Shown here: positions 22,421 to 34,189 of the stretch, piece after piece
Layout of the letters: every line of letters starts with the position of its first letter
Numbering within the stretch: the first letter of the stretch is position 1
From: Cyathus striatus
Lineage: Eukaryota; Basidiomycota; Agaricomycetes; Agaricales; Nidulariaceae
Assembly (NCBI GenBank): GCA_025738555.1
Contig: JAOVFP010000016.1
Coordinates: 1,674,001 to 1,738,000, forward strand
Direction of reading: 5' to 3'
Length of the DNA: 64,000 bases
Translations under genes and position numbers: made by a program
The notes under the pieces: generated by a model
Databases searched by the model: none
What the model was told of the DNA's origin: nothing
What the model saw: only the letters and a program-made list of their open reading frames with translations

Positions 22421-22926
22421 TTTCTCACCTTCATGCAAAATGCTCACCAGTTTGCCCTTTTGAAAGTAGAGATTGCTGCATGGCCCATCTACTTAGCCAG
22501 CAAGATGATTTTGTCAATCAGAAGTCAATGCTTGAGATATTAATCACTAATGCTGGACATATTTGTATGTTTCTGCCAAAATTTCATTGTGAATTGAACC
22601 CAATAGAAATGGTATGTATGTTTTAATAATATTACAAATTTAAATTATTGAGCATACACTTTGACAGTACTGGAGGTGGGCAAAATATCAGTATTGTGAA
22701 GAATATAAAAGAACCTTTCAAGATGCAAAAAAAGTGATTGTGAAATATCTAGATGCTTGTCCTCTGGATGTTATTTGTCATTTTATAAACTGAACATGGT
22801 GATTTATGAGTGCATATAGGTGTGGTTTAACAGGTGAAGCAGCAGAATGGGCTGTTAGACAGCATCATCAACACTGTCAAGTCTCAAATTGTGCTATGAT
22901 GGCACTTGAGGCTATTGTATCCTAAA
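22390..22926 (+). pseudogene. DDE transposase (Tc1/mariner-like), C-terminal remnant
   Basis: The frame reads ELLHWADVSHLH, then CMAHLLSQQDDFVNQKSM and GHICMFLPKFHCELNPIEM, where the final Glu of NPIE is the expected third catalytic acid. An intron of about 57 bp follows, then WRWAKYQYCEEYKRTFQDAK, LDACPLDVICHFIN, two in-frame TGA codons, and GLTGEAAEWAVRQ to a TAA. The first two catalytic aspartates are missing because the upstream part is replaced by the AT-rich 279-bp duplication. It cannot be active in cis. Confidence 0.75.
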
Positions 22927-24298
22927 TTAGGCTATGTAACATGTCAATTTTTTCGCCAAAAAATTTGGCACAGCTATTTTATTGTGGGAATTTCACAAAA
23001 ACATCATTTTTGTACATATTTTGACCTTCTGATTCTGAATCTGTAATTAGTTTGCCATAAAAAATTCATTTTCCTACTGTAATAAAATTTGTGGCGTTTA
23101 AGTGTCACAAACTATACTCATAATAGTGATTAAGTATTTTATTGTAATTTCTATTACTAACTGAAGCGTGATCGTATGGTACAGACCTACAGTAACTATC
23201 AGCACTTAAGCAAATATGTATTTAGTTTTTTTAAAATGAAATAAGTAATATATTTACAAGTAATGAGTATGTGAGTGGTACTAATAGTGCCTACATTACA
23301 CTATTGAAATGAATGGTCAAACAGTAACTATGCGTGCTTAAGCAATTATTTAGTTCTTTATTAATTATGTCGATATGAGCACTTAATGACAGCAGGCAGG
23401 CAGATACTTCCGTGCACACTCAATCATGAGTGTGAGTTGAGCGTGAATAATGTGTAAGTGAGTGCAAAGTGAGTGTGAAGCAATATATTGCCAATAACTT
23501 ACCTATCCTAAACATATGCTGTACTACTACTGCATGTCCTTATTGTATATCCGAGTAGCATATAAATTCAATTACACATGTAAGTTAATTGAGTTTAAGT
23601 GGGTGCATGGTGGGTATTCCTCTTCACTCTACGCATATTTATCATAACTTGTGTGTGAATGTGAACATGAAAAAATATTATATTCAAGTTACTACTAAAG
23701 CTGCTGTAAACTTAAGGATGTACATGCTCACATTTATTGTGGTATTAACATGAGTGTGAAACACATTTCTTTTTATGTGCTGAACACACTGCTAACCATA
23801 ATTTGAGTGTGAGCGTGATGAGGTTCCCATTAATGCTCACACATATTTTGTGGAAGATTTCCGGTTGAAGGAAGTTCTTGAACAAAGAACTTGCAAGTGG
23901 ATAACACATCTGTCTATCCTCAGGTCCTAGTGAGGTCTCATAAAAGTGTGAAGTGGGGGGAAGAGAACCTGTATTCAAAGAATGTCGAGTACTGTACTTA
24001 AATAGTTACAGAAACATGTAAGCGAGTGAACTATTAAAAACCGACATGAGGCCGATTTTATGGTACAGGCAGAATGCCTGCTCTACATATTTACCATAAA
24101 CTTGTACATGTGTGTTATACTCATAATTATGCTGGGCATGTGTGTAATAGAAATTTCTATTCATGCTCACACTTCCTCTTATTTTAGCGTGAAAATTTTG
24201 CCATGAGCGTGGCACGCTCAATCATGCTTGCTTTTGTGTGTGCAAGGTAAAAACTAGGTGCCCAATGGCAGCGATGCAGGAGCAGATTGGAAGTTGGA

Positions 24299-24345
24299 CT
24301 GAGATGGGGATCAAACTCGGGAACTGCTGGATTGTAGGCGAGCTA
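24299..24345 (-). other. tRNA-like stretch (possible SINE head)
   Basis: On the minus strand GCTCGCCTACAATCCAGCAG is followed by TTCCCGAGTTTGATCCCC. The last part resembles a T-arm and the first an anticodon arm. No acceptor or D-arm can be completed, so it is at best a decayed tRNA-derived repeat inside the TIR element. Confidence 0.25.
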
Positions 24346-25251
24346 TATATATCCTATGGTAAGTATTATTGGTATTATTGCCTTCATAGATATCTGATTG
24401 TGAGTTATAGTAGGTTATAAGTAGTAGGACTCTCGAAAATCCCAGTAGAACTTAGATGTCAGAGATGAGAGGGGGTTTTTTTTCCAGAGGGGTTTTCAGA
24501 ATATTTGTCTGAAGAGCATCTAAGTCTGCTCCCAAAGCCCCAAATATATCTGGATTTCGTGTTCTGGGTTCAAAATTTGTTCACTTTCCCAAAAACTCAT
24601 TATTTCAAACAAACTGAGCTCCCAGCCTCCTGTCTGTGCATTGTAATACTGAGAAGATACTATGCACATGTATTCATGATGTTTTAATCTTCCTGATACA
24701 TATCTTCCTATTTTTTTAAGAGTCAAAATCTAAATGCTATGCCATGAATATGGCTTTTAGTTGGCTACTTCAAGTATTTGAGAGTCAAGCTGGTTACTCG
24801 TAGTTGTCATTTACAAAAGTTTAGTATGTATTCAAATGAAGCAGAGATCGAGAGGTTAAAATGGTGTGGTAAGTATTACTTGAGACAAATCAGACCCTCA
24901 GGTGTTAGCAATGTTGCACTATATAATATCACTCACATTTTCATAAGTATATTGCTTATTTCATTTTAACAAACCATATACATAATTGCTTAAGCGCACA
25001 TAGTTACTGTAGGTCCGTACCATACGACCACGCTTCAGTTAGTAATAGAAATTATAGTAGAAAACTTAATCATAATTATGAGTTGTAATCTGTTGTAATG
25101 TACCGTTTGAAGGCCTTAAATCTCGCTTAAGTGACCCTGAGTAGATTAAGCGAAACTGAAGAACTGAAACCTAGAAGCCGCGGTGCCGGACACCGGAGTT
25201 CAATTATATTTGATGCGTTTGAGCGTGGTCGTTAGACTTTCCATACTTCAG

Positions 25252-27268
25252 TACCGTTGGTCGTCTTCATTGTTCCTCACCTGTTCTCTCTGTCCCGCCT
25301 CAACACATCTCGTCGTCAACATATATTATACTGATCTCGTTATTCTTTCGTCTGCTCTTTGTTGGACTCTTCGGTTACTGTGGTTCGCCTCCAGATACGG
25401 TATGCCATCGTTGTTCCTTTCAATATAATGTGGCTGACCGATATTATGCTTTCGCAGATAACATTGAGCATTCCATATCCACTCTTACGTCGATTGATCA
25501 CACCACTTACAACCATTCTCCCAGCATGAGTTTCTTTTAGGTATCTCCTCATGTACGTCTGTCTCCGGTTCACATTTATGTTGCCATGTCTTACAATTTG
25601 ATTAGTCTTTGTGACACTCTTTTCTTTATCATCCCCTCGACATCATCCACTCATTCATTCGCGCATATATTCATATCTTCTTCGAGGTCTCCTCTCTCTT
25701 TCTGTCACTATTGAGACCGACACTTCTCTCACCAGGTACTATATGCTCATATAATCACCTCAAGTCCACAAGCCGACTCGATCTCGATGTACCCCAAGCC
25801 CACCCATGGATCCCAGCTAACGTTCGTTTCGTTTTTTCACTTTCTCGTTGCCGTGGAGGCACCTTTTGTAGATAGATCCTGGGTAGTGCCCACGGACCGG
25901 GGGGTGGATGGCAGGTGATGGCGCTTGCGTCGTGCACGGCGTGAGCGAGCAGTATGTCCAAGGCTGTGCTGTGTGCGGCTGAGGGCGTCCATAGTTGAAG
26001 TTGGGGGCTCAGGAGAGGTACTGGCCACTCTCGCTGGGCATTTTTTTCTCTCTCTTTTCCATCTTTCCACGCGGAGATGCTTGCTGGGCTGAGTGCAGCA
26101 AGTGGGGTGACGTGCGGCGGGACACGACTACCACGGGGGAGGTTGGTGCAGGCGACCTGTACCGTGACCAATGGCAGGTGTTATCCGGGGATGAGTTGTG
26201 TGAGCGAGAGCTAGCACACCTCGTTACCCCCTTTCTACTTGTCGGTCCGTTCGATAATGGGGATGAGTTTTCCGGGCGAGAGCCTGGTCACTCCGTTACC
26301 TCCGTCGGTACCTTGACCGAGAATTTTTTCCGAGCCTTCAACTGCTTCGCGCAGCTATTGTTTCTTTTTCGTTGGCTTTTTCGTTGGACCGTTTATTACT
26401 CTTTGGAGTTCTTTTGGTATGTGGTTCGTTTCACTGACATTTTGCTGCCTAGTTACTGACTATGCTTTCTTTCTTCACTTATTATAGGGACTATTTCGTC
26501 AATCAAAGCCGAGTTGAATCATGGTGCCCTTGTGAAGATTACCCGCCAACTGGTGTGGTTTACGGTACGTCGCTGTTATATGTTACATGTTAACCTTTAT
26601 AATGCTTTCACCCTTTCTCTTATTATAGGAATATTTAGTATTATTATGATTATCTTGACCCACTCGCAGTACCAGTTGATATAGTAGACAGTACTTATGT
26701 TTCTTGTATGGACTATGTTCACTTAACTTATTTATTTGCCTCCATATATTTATGATCATGTATGTTTTCGTTTTCCACATTCACTTCTTTAAACGTTTTG
26801 AAAGCCTGAGGCTGAGGGCTATGAGCGTTAACAGACAACAGGTACACGTGCGATCAATTAACCGAGTGTAACTCACCATACTTACCTGTTCGTACTCTCT
26901 GTTATCGTCGTAAGTTTCTCTAACAGACCAATAAGTAGGAAATCCCAGCAATACCCCCATTATATAGCTGGCGAAAAGAATGTCTGTTCTGCACCCACTG
27001 CGACCGGAGCCACACCAAGACAGTGCTGTGCGGACAACGCACTTATTTCATATTACCACTTGAAGGTCGAACATTTAACCTAGAAAAAGTCCTAGTTCTC
27101 GTAACAACTATTTTCAGACTTGCAGTCCTCCCGATGTCCCCCAGTCTCGAGTACTACATAGCCTGTTTTTGCTTCAAGACCATGCGCATCCAGCGTGACT
27201 ATGCAATGGCTCGATGCAAGCATTTTATATCATGTGTAACATACGGACAATTTTAATCCTTTTTCACC
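25252..27268. other. No recognisable gene
   Basis: Continuation of the sequence interrupted at 21694, then more GC-rich DNA. A 154-residue plus frame (25995-26459) has no known motif; within it GGGGATGAGTT...GAGCGAGAGC and GGGGATGAGTT...GGCGAGAGC repeat at about 26188 and 26259. A 138-residue minus frame overlaps the same stretch. I treat none of these as established genes. Confidence 0.35.
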
Positions 27269-28961
27269 TCAGACAAAATGCGATGTCATCTGAGTTCCTT
27301 CAGTGTGCACATGGGCTACTCTGAGATATGACACATTATCCAGCTCAAACGTATCAACGTCGTTGATACCTAAATCTGGTTTAAGCACAACTTGAAGGAT
27401 ATTAAGATAGACACGGGAGCCAATTATGGCAGACATGGCAACAGTAGGTCTGTTGTATAACAAGAAAAATCATTAATGTTTGACAGAAGCAGAGCAGTGA
27501 TAACGGACCCAATTAATAATTGTGAAAGAGATACTCGATCCCCAGTGAGAATAATGGTTTGCGTCAAAGTAAGTGCTGTAAGGAAATTTATTAAAAAAAT
27601 TCTTAACATGACATATATGAAACCATTCACCAAACAAAACTGCAAACCAAAAGAGTCCATCTCGCAAAAACAGCATCATTACGGGCATATATTGCCAGTT
27701 GTTCTTAACAAAGGTAACGGAGCAGGCATGTATGGTCAAGACAAAATTGATGATTGCCTAGAAGGTGACAGATCGTTCAGTTTAGTCGAGGGGACAACAT
27801 CTAAATGGGAGCATGTCATACCACTATGAGCACGGTGACAACATAAAATTTGAAGTACGTTGGGAGTATGCCTGAATTTGGGTGGAAGTGGTTAGCTTGC
27901 TTCAAATTTCTAGGAAATGAAATGCATGACCTGCCTGCCAGGGGATAGCATCCTGTTAATATGGGCCTACGAGTATTTTCAATGAAGCTCTTTCGCTCAG
28001 AACACGAAATATACCCGATATGTATAAAGGCTACCATGAAGTTGTAAATGAGATAAATCTGTATCTAAGGATGCTCGGTTTGACAATTACCTTTCAGAGA
28101 GGCAAGGGTAGTTACTACCAGCGTGGTTCTACCCATCCGGTGCATATCAGCTTCTGATGTCATATAACGACAGTGTGCAGCGGATAACATACACTATAGT
28201 GAATTCGGCTTCTCGTATATCAGACAATGGAAGGAAAGAGTAAGAAATTTAAACCAACCAAATACAACAAAGCTCAAGGCATACAAGACAAAGCAGTTTT
28301 TCCCATACAGGATCCATATTCTGTGCAAGAGTCAGCCAGATGTTTCACACGAGACATATGGAAAGCAGGCTACTATTAGTACTCACCGATATACAAGTAC
28401 AACATCCACAGTTGCAGTAATTACTGACGAAAATATGCCTTGCATCTAGATAAAATTTGGAACTGAGTTTACATACAACAAACATATCGGATAAGAGATG
28501 CACCTGTAGATACCGCTCACACCTATTAATTACCTTTCATTCACTATTTGAGCCTGCAGATAACTAATGGGACATACAACTGTAAGGTAAATTTAAATAT
28601 CGGATATTAAAAGATTCCGTTGTAAGGAATTACTATAAGACATACTGTGTCATCTTTTTGTTCCTGCAAAATATCTTGTAGTTCGTAAATGAGTACGAAT
28701 CTAATTACAGAAGAGTTACGAAACTGACAGCTGGCAGAAACTCTATTTTTCTTACGTATTTAAATAAGATAAGGAAGAAGGTGGAAGAAACACTAACCCG
28801 AAACCTATGAGGCCTACATATCTGATCTGCAATAGAAGTGTCTTTAGCAATAGGCCGTCCAGATGAAAGCCAAAATTTACGTACCCAAAGCTACCAAGGA
28901 TAATGTTTGGAATGGAAATATATGTAAATATGAAAGGACAACATACGAATACCAGGGACAT
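27269..28961 (-). CDS. Probable multi-pass membrane protein (DUF6533-like), exons partly resolved
   Basis: The 3' half splices cleanly: exon 28037-27822, then 27757-27631, 27575-27509 and 27449-27269, with introns of 64, 55 and 59 bp. Together they read ILPTYFKFYVVTVLIV, AIINFVLTIHACSVTFV, MMLFLRDGLFWFAVLFALTL and AMSAIIGSRVYLNILQ to a stop. Further 5', an exon 28961-28798 joins in phase with 28700-28646 (IRYVGLIGFG-FVLIYELQD), and a piece near 28440 reads VITATVDVVLVYRIWILYGK. The order (GFxxLxYD-like helix, R-x-(W/Y)-xLYG motif, RDG before a hel­ix, IxGSRxxLNL at the end) resembles basidiomycete seven-helix DUF6533 proteins. The exons between about 28640 and 28040 are not fully solved, so decay is possible. 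Confidence 0.5.
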
Positions 28962-30489
28962 GAAACATTTACGTGGTCTCCATATGAATTCGATCTATAT
29001 CTTCCCGTGAGTATGTCAGTGGTTGAGAAATAAAATACAAAGTACAAACTTCAGCGGGGAATGTTAGAAGAGTATCATATCTATGACATTTGTTATTCAC
29101 ATCTTAAATTCACTTCATATACAAATGCTTATACACAAGCAAAGAAACAGCCATTACTATTTAAGATTGGGATGTAAGGCGATGATATAATTATAATAAG
29201 AATTATATATATACTTACTCATCATATCGTTAGTTAGTCGAGCATCTTGGATTAGCTGCTTGAAAATTTCTGAAGGTAAGGACATCATATTGATGAGAAT
29301 AATGTTCTTTTCAATGTGACAAAAATATTCAGAGAGTAGATGAAATTCGGAGAGGTAGCACTGACTGAGTCGGCCAAGGCATCTTTATAGATTATATATC
29401 ACTATGTATATTCTAGTCAGCTTGCATTGCCTCAAATCCTGATGAACTCGGGGAAGTGATGCGCTTATATTTAACACAAGCATTGAACGGAGTCTGTAGT
29501 ATTGTGCTATATCTCGATAACGGATCGGTACCATATAAGGAAGCGGATTGTTCCGAGTCAGGGTCATCAAAGGGAGCATGCCTATGATAATTGAACCACT
29601 GCCAGCGTTTCCCGCCTTGCGTCTGCACCACTGCTCTTGTGAGCATATGTAGCAAATAAGGCAGTAGAGTAAAGAAAATAATTTGTGATAATGTATGAAA
29701 TGTTTCATAGGCACATATATGACAAAAACATATCAGCTCACGCTATTATTAGTATAAATCAATAAGAATAAAGTAATATCTACTGCTGATTATATAGATA
29801 TTCATTTTAGTGTAGTACAGTAGTGAGTAACAACACAATATAAATAAGAGCCGATAGGCTGACTTTGGCTTAAGGTATTTAGCCCTATAATAACTGAATC
29901 AACGTGCGGTATTGTTTCGCTCACTATAAATTATTATTTGAGCAACTTAATCTAAGATAGTCGCATTTTTAAAGTATGGTAATACTAATTAATTGTTTTT
30001 CTTGCCTCCTGCACTGGTACACCGTTAAAAGGCTATTAAGAATTGCTTGGTGATGAAGTATTTTATATTCTACCTGCTTTTTATCTACCTCGTTATTTAT
30101 TTTTATTTTTATGTTCAGTCTTGTTCCATGAATTAGTAACCCTACCTACAACGCTACTTGTGAAAAATTACAAGCTTCATTCACGGTGTTAAAAATGATT
30201 AATAGTATTTATTTATGAGTATAATAATTCGTTCTATATACTTATGCGTAGGAACCTCCTTGAAACCCCACCAAGAATTGTCGAAACGACGCTGAGGGAG
30301 CTGAATCAGCTATGAGGGCGCAAAATTCCTACACCTGGCTCACGGGTAGACGCGTAAACCAGTCGTAAGCGCGCATTCAGCTCTGCGGACTAGCCTGAGA
30401 AAGGTCACGTATATTAACACAATGGCAATGGCACGTCATTCTTCCGCCCACCAGCTCCACCAGTCTTATGTCTACTATGTTTATCACAC
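28962..30489. other. No established gene; one possible terminal exon
   Basis: AT-rich. On the minus strand a pyrimidine-rich tract ending CTCACAAG near 29639 precedes an open stretch with WQWFNYHRHAPFDDPDSEQS and ending GFEAMQAD-stop at 29413. It looks like a C-terminal exon, but no upstream exons could be found and the family is unknown. Confidence 0.3.
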
Positions 30490-30640
30490 CGCGGGAAATT
30501 GCTTCTATTTCCTTTGATGATATTGAAAAGATATGATGAAATCAAAATATTTTCGTCATATCTTCTCAATATTATCGATTTTAAAATATTTTCATCGCAT
30601 TTTCATCATATCTTCGCACTTATAGAAGCAATTTCCCGCG
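30490..30640. mobile_element. Palindromic MITE, copy 1 (151 bp)
   Basis: It starts CGCGGGAAATTGCTTCTAT and ends ATAGAAGCAATTTCCCGCG, a near-perfect inverted repeat. The interior is AT-rich with AAGATATGATGAAA/TTTCATCATATCTT words that also pair. A shorter copy is at 33237. No clear target duplication was found. Confidence 0.7.
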
Positions 30641-30659
30641 ATGTCGGCTGAGTGTTTCA

Positions 30660-31094
30660 GCAATACCGTACCACCGGAAAACCAATTGACTTCAACAAGT
30701 TCAAACGAAAAGTGCTGGCAGGTTCTTCGACTTTTGTGATCGCCGCTACCAGGTGACTAGTGACTATGGTGTCCACACTTGATGGGTCTTATTCGATTAG
30801 CTTACAGCTGTTTGCAAAATTGATGGCACTCGCGCGCGATTTTTGATCAGTCATCAACTTAACGAGTTACACGCAGATGACGTACAGGTCTAGTTGCTCA
30901 CACCTGACCTCTACAAAAAAGATTACTTGGTGCTACAGTCAAAATGTAATTTGACCTTTGCTGGTGGTCTCTTAAACTTAGTTAAACAACGCAAAAAGTT
31001 GGCAAAAAGCAAACAAGCCAGAGGGAAGTTGGAACCACAGTTGCGATACCTGTGCCGCAAACATAACAATAATTCGTGTGCTTGTTGCACTTAA
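30660..31094 (+). other. Possible coding remnant, unknown
   Basis: Successive readable pieces include YRTTGKPIDFNKFKRKVLAG, an intron-like GTGACT...TTACAG, KIDGTRARFLISHQLNELHA, and a 66-residue frame (30894-31094) with LLNLVKQRKKLAKSKQARGK. The phases across the junctions do not agree, so this is either a decayed gene or chance. No family recognised. Confidence 0.25.
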
Positions 31095-31472
31095 TCAAGT
31101 GGTAACCGGTAACCCCTCGTAAGAAAAGAGCCTTTGACAAAAATTGATCCTCTCTCCCACTACTTTTCCCCTACCGAAAAACTTGCATCTAATATTCTTA
31201 CTAATTCACGGTAACCTACAATTTTATCCTTTTGTAACTGTAAAACATTTTATAACTGTATAAGTTGTACAAATAATAAAAACCTGCAGAGAAATGAGAT
31301 CTACTCATTTCACTAAATATATGGTTCTCTACTTCGAGGGACATTCAGCAAAAATAAATCATCTAAAAAGAGTCCTGACATTTATTTACCTTGAAACTTT
31401 ACAGATTGCAGTGCAACATACTTTATAAGCTACGAGATTCGATACAGCGGCTGACATTGACTTAGACTATGT

Positions 31473-31808
31473 GTGCAGAGCCATATCAAGTCGCTTCCGG
31501 CTACCGGTTACAATAAGCTTCCGAGCGGAACCACAACCACTTCCCACGGCAACCCAGGATGGGTCACTTTCGCGATTTGCTCGAAGGACAGCCCCTTGGT
31601 GCCACTGGGTGCCGTCGCGTTGTTTGATTCCACTAAACAGGCTTCCGCGTCTTGCTCATGCAGTCTCGTCCCATACGATTCGGACGACTTCCGAGATGAT
31701 CGCATAACAGCTGCAGTTCCTGTTGAAGCTGCTTCGGCTTGCAGTAGCCCCTATGTCAACTCGAAGCGACAGATGCCTCTGCACCTTGTTGATATGGAAC
31801 GGACATAA
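31473..31808 (+). other. Open frame of unknown family, related to a fragment at 33430
   Basis: A 111-residue frame contains GNPGWVTFAICSKDSPLVPL. At about 33430-33470 a second, shorter stretch reads ASPVTFANCSEYSPLTVL with matching nucleotides (ACTTTCGC, TTGCTCG, ACAGCCCCTT). Paralogous reading suggests a real, possibly cysteine-containing protein region rather than chance, but neither copy shows a full gene. Confidence 0.3.
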
Positions 31809-31963
31809 TGTTTGTATCACCGTAAGCGCACATACACGCACACCCCTTTCTCCCCTTTCGCCCATTCATCTCTTTCTACTTTCATTCATATTCTCTCTTT
31901 ATTCCTTTATACCATGGCCACTAGTAAACACGTATATATACTTGCCAGTAGATACATTTACAC

Positions 31964-32132
31964 CTCAGTTGTTATACTACACAATAACACTGAGGTGAGA
32001 CATCTAGCTTACTTTCTATTTATGTAATGTACTAACATCACACGTAGATTAGCATTACTTAACCGTGTGTATAGGTACAGTTGTTATACTACACAATAAC
32101 ACTGAGATTAGCATTACTTAACCGTGTGTATA
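31964..32132. repeat. Short direct repeats
   Basis: CAGTTGTTATACTACACAAT plus AACACTGAG occurs at about 31966 and 32080, and ATTAGCATTACTTAACCGTG at 32048 and 32107. This is a local partial duplication with no coding content. Confidence 0.7.
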
Positions 32133-33236
32133 TGATATTCCTCTCTACACACCTGACAATCGTACCTCTTGCATTTCCTCTACATGAATGCACATAACAC
32201 CTGATGTGGATCAAAGTACAATATTTCTACTCCGTCTTTCATCACGTCGATATGTCTTTGATGTGGTTTTTATGCTCGTTATTACGTTGTGTTTCCCTAA
32301 TATATGTGTTGAGGGCAGGATCAAAGATACATCACTTCAAGAAGTTGCTACTTAAGATACTTCAACCATGAGAATACACACGCCGAAGAAGTAATACGTT
32401 GTCCAGGGGATCAAAATAATGGCCTATTTCCGTGTTTGTCCATGTGAGCATCGACGAGCGTTCCAAAGTCCTCTTCGTCGGTTTCCGATAGTTATTACTA
32501 GAAGTGATTGATATTGGTGGCAAGCTACCAACCGTGTGTCTTGGGCCTCGGCACACTGGTAAACTATATGAATAACCTACCAACAGTATTGAATATTGAG
32601 GTGCTCCACAAACCTTCATGAGAATAAAGAATGAAGTAGATATATTTAACTCCTATTTGATATAAAATGAGCACGGTCCATTATATTTATATTTCCTTCT
32701 CTAAATTATTTTGTCTTTGAAATAGCACATAACATTATACTGCACTGATGCCTTGGAGAACATGTCTGACCTCCTTGATAGCGCATATGGTTGCTGAATA
32801 GTGATGATATCACAACTGTTAAACAGAATTTGAAACCAGGTACATGCAGGGATAGACAAGAAAAGAGAAAGATCTCAAACTTCGCGTTCAGTGAAAGTTC
32901 TACCAAAAGGAAAGAAGCAAAAGAGTTAAATCTACTTGCAATAAACAAATGTCATGTACTTAATATAGGTCTAATTAATTAATTTTTCAATGTTGCAGTT
33001 GTTGTGTTACGATGTGCAGTGAGAGTGAATGGAATGCGCGCACTCATTTCATAATGATTCAAAGACTAAAGTTATCCCTTATCGATTCAATTCAATTCTA
33101 GCTATATATACTAACTATCGCGTACTATAAGTGCTCACCCACTAAAGCACTGGTGCAGCGTGTTGGCAGCGCGTTCAGATATATCGGAATCAATCAGTGC
33201 ACAATCAACGCGACGGCACCGTCACTGCGGGAACTT
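32133..33236. other. No gene seen
   Basis: AT-rich intergenic sequence. Frames up to 85 residues on either strand carry no known motif. Confidence 0.35.
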
Positions 33237-33336
33237 GCTTCTATTTCCTTTGATGATATTGAGAAGATATGATGAAATAAAAATATTTTCAATGTATCTT
33301 CTTTGTATCTTCGCGCTTTTAGAAGCAATTTCCCGC
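33237..33336. mobile_element. Palindromic MITE, copy 2 (about 100 bp)
   Basis: GCGGGAACTTGCTTCTATTT at the left pairs with AGAAGCAATTTCCCGC at the right. The segment CTATTTCCTTTGATGATATT is shared with copy 1 at 30490. This copy is internally shorter, as expected for deletion derivatives. Confidence 0.65.
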
Positions 33337-34189
33337 GGTGCGTAAGCCCATTGACAAGATCATGTGACTAACCGGCTAACGGCTAGCGGAACTATCCGAG
33401 AGGTGTCACAACGCGTAACGCCTCCCCTGTTACTTTCGCAAATTGCTCGGAATACAGCCCCTTAACTGTACTCAAAGTACAGTTGATACGAACGGATGGC
33501 GCTACGTGAGCGACTTCCCATGATACGGAAACAGTTATATCCCACCTGTATTGCAGAGCTGTTCACACGTCCAACAATGTCTTGCACACGCAAGGGTAGA
33601 GACTAGCTGAGGGGGTTGGGGTTGGGTTGGGGTATGGGCCAGCTTGTTGTCCCTGGACGCAGAACGGAGTGTGCCGCTTGGGTGGGCGGGGGGCTCCGAT
33701 GTACGATTGGCTAGTATTTACCGCTACTTGGCGTGCTGGCCTGTGTAATTCTAAACTTATTTACAACGGAATAAGTGTGACAAGATGCAATGTATTAAGG
33801 GAGGGATGGAGGGTAAGAAAATATCTACGGGTTGAGCGACTACTTAGTGAGCGAACTGGATTTGCTTGTGCGAGCTGGGTGTCGACACAGTAAGAGGCAG
33901 ACCAGCGAAAACTTTTTGCTTGCCTCTGTTTGCCGCTTTGTTGGACGCTGCGACCGGTTTGTAGCTTAGCTAATATACGGTAACAGGTCTTGGCACTACG
34001 ATTTGATCAATTTTGATGTTTGAACTCCCCTATTGATAAGTATCAACGGCTCTTGTAATGTAAGTATTATTACGAATCAGCTCGGCTGCTCGCTTGCCCT
34101 TATCCTCGAGCAACGATGATGAACCGAGACGAGTGCGGTACGTATATAAGTAGTGTTTTCTTCGTTGCTTTTTTCCTAACGCACTTGAG
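33337..34189. other. Intergenic; upstream region of the second GST
   Basis: It contains the second TFA-x-CS-type coding fragment (33430-33470). Close to the GST start there is a TATA-like GTATATAAG at 34141-34149, about 45 bp before the ATG. No other gene was seen. Confidence 0.35.

Larger units (their letters stand above)
21853..23114 (+). mobile_element. Tc1/mariner-like element, TA target duplication
   Basis: The left end CAGTTTGCGACACTTAAACA and the right end, reversed, TAGTTTGTGACACTTAAACG form a terminal inverted repeat that continues with CCACAAATTT. TA stands on both sides (21851-21852 and 23115-23116). The empty site is visible in the opposite arm of the host element (ATTACAACTCATAAT near 25080), which confirms the insertion. 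The element is 1262 bp and carries only the 3' part of a DDE transposase. Confidence 0.75.
21700..25245. mobile_element. TIR element, ~260-bp arms, 6-bp TSD CTTCAG, containing a second transposon
   Basis: Termini TATGGAAAGTCTAACG and CGTTAGACTTTCCATA are flanked by CTTCAG at 21694-21699 and 25246-25251. The inverted arms run at left over 21700-21852 plus 23117-23225 and at right over about 24985-25245; the left arm is split by the mariner-like insertion. Subtracting that gives about 2.28 kb. The interior (23230-24980) has no recognisable transposase but many GTGAG(T/C)GTGA words, a CAGGC..GCCTGCTCTACA motif at 24065 and a tRNA-like stretch at 24299-24345. It is probably non-autonomous. A degenerate third arm occurs at 58994. 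Confidence 0.8.

Noticed and set aside
25755..26459. Genes of 138 residues (minus) and 154 residues (plus)
   Set aside because: They overlap on opposite strands in GC-rich sequence that also contains an imperfect tandem repeat. No motif or splice partner found.
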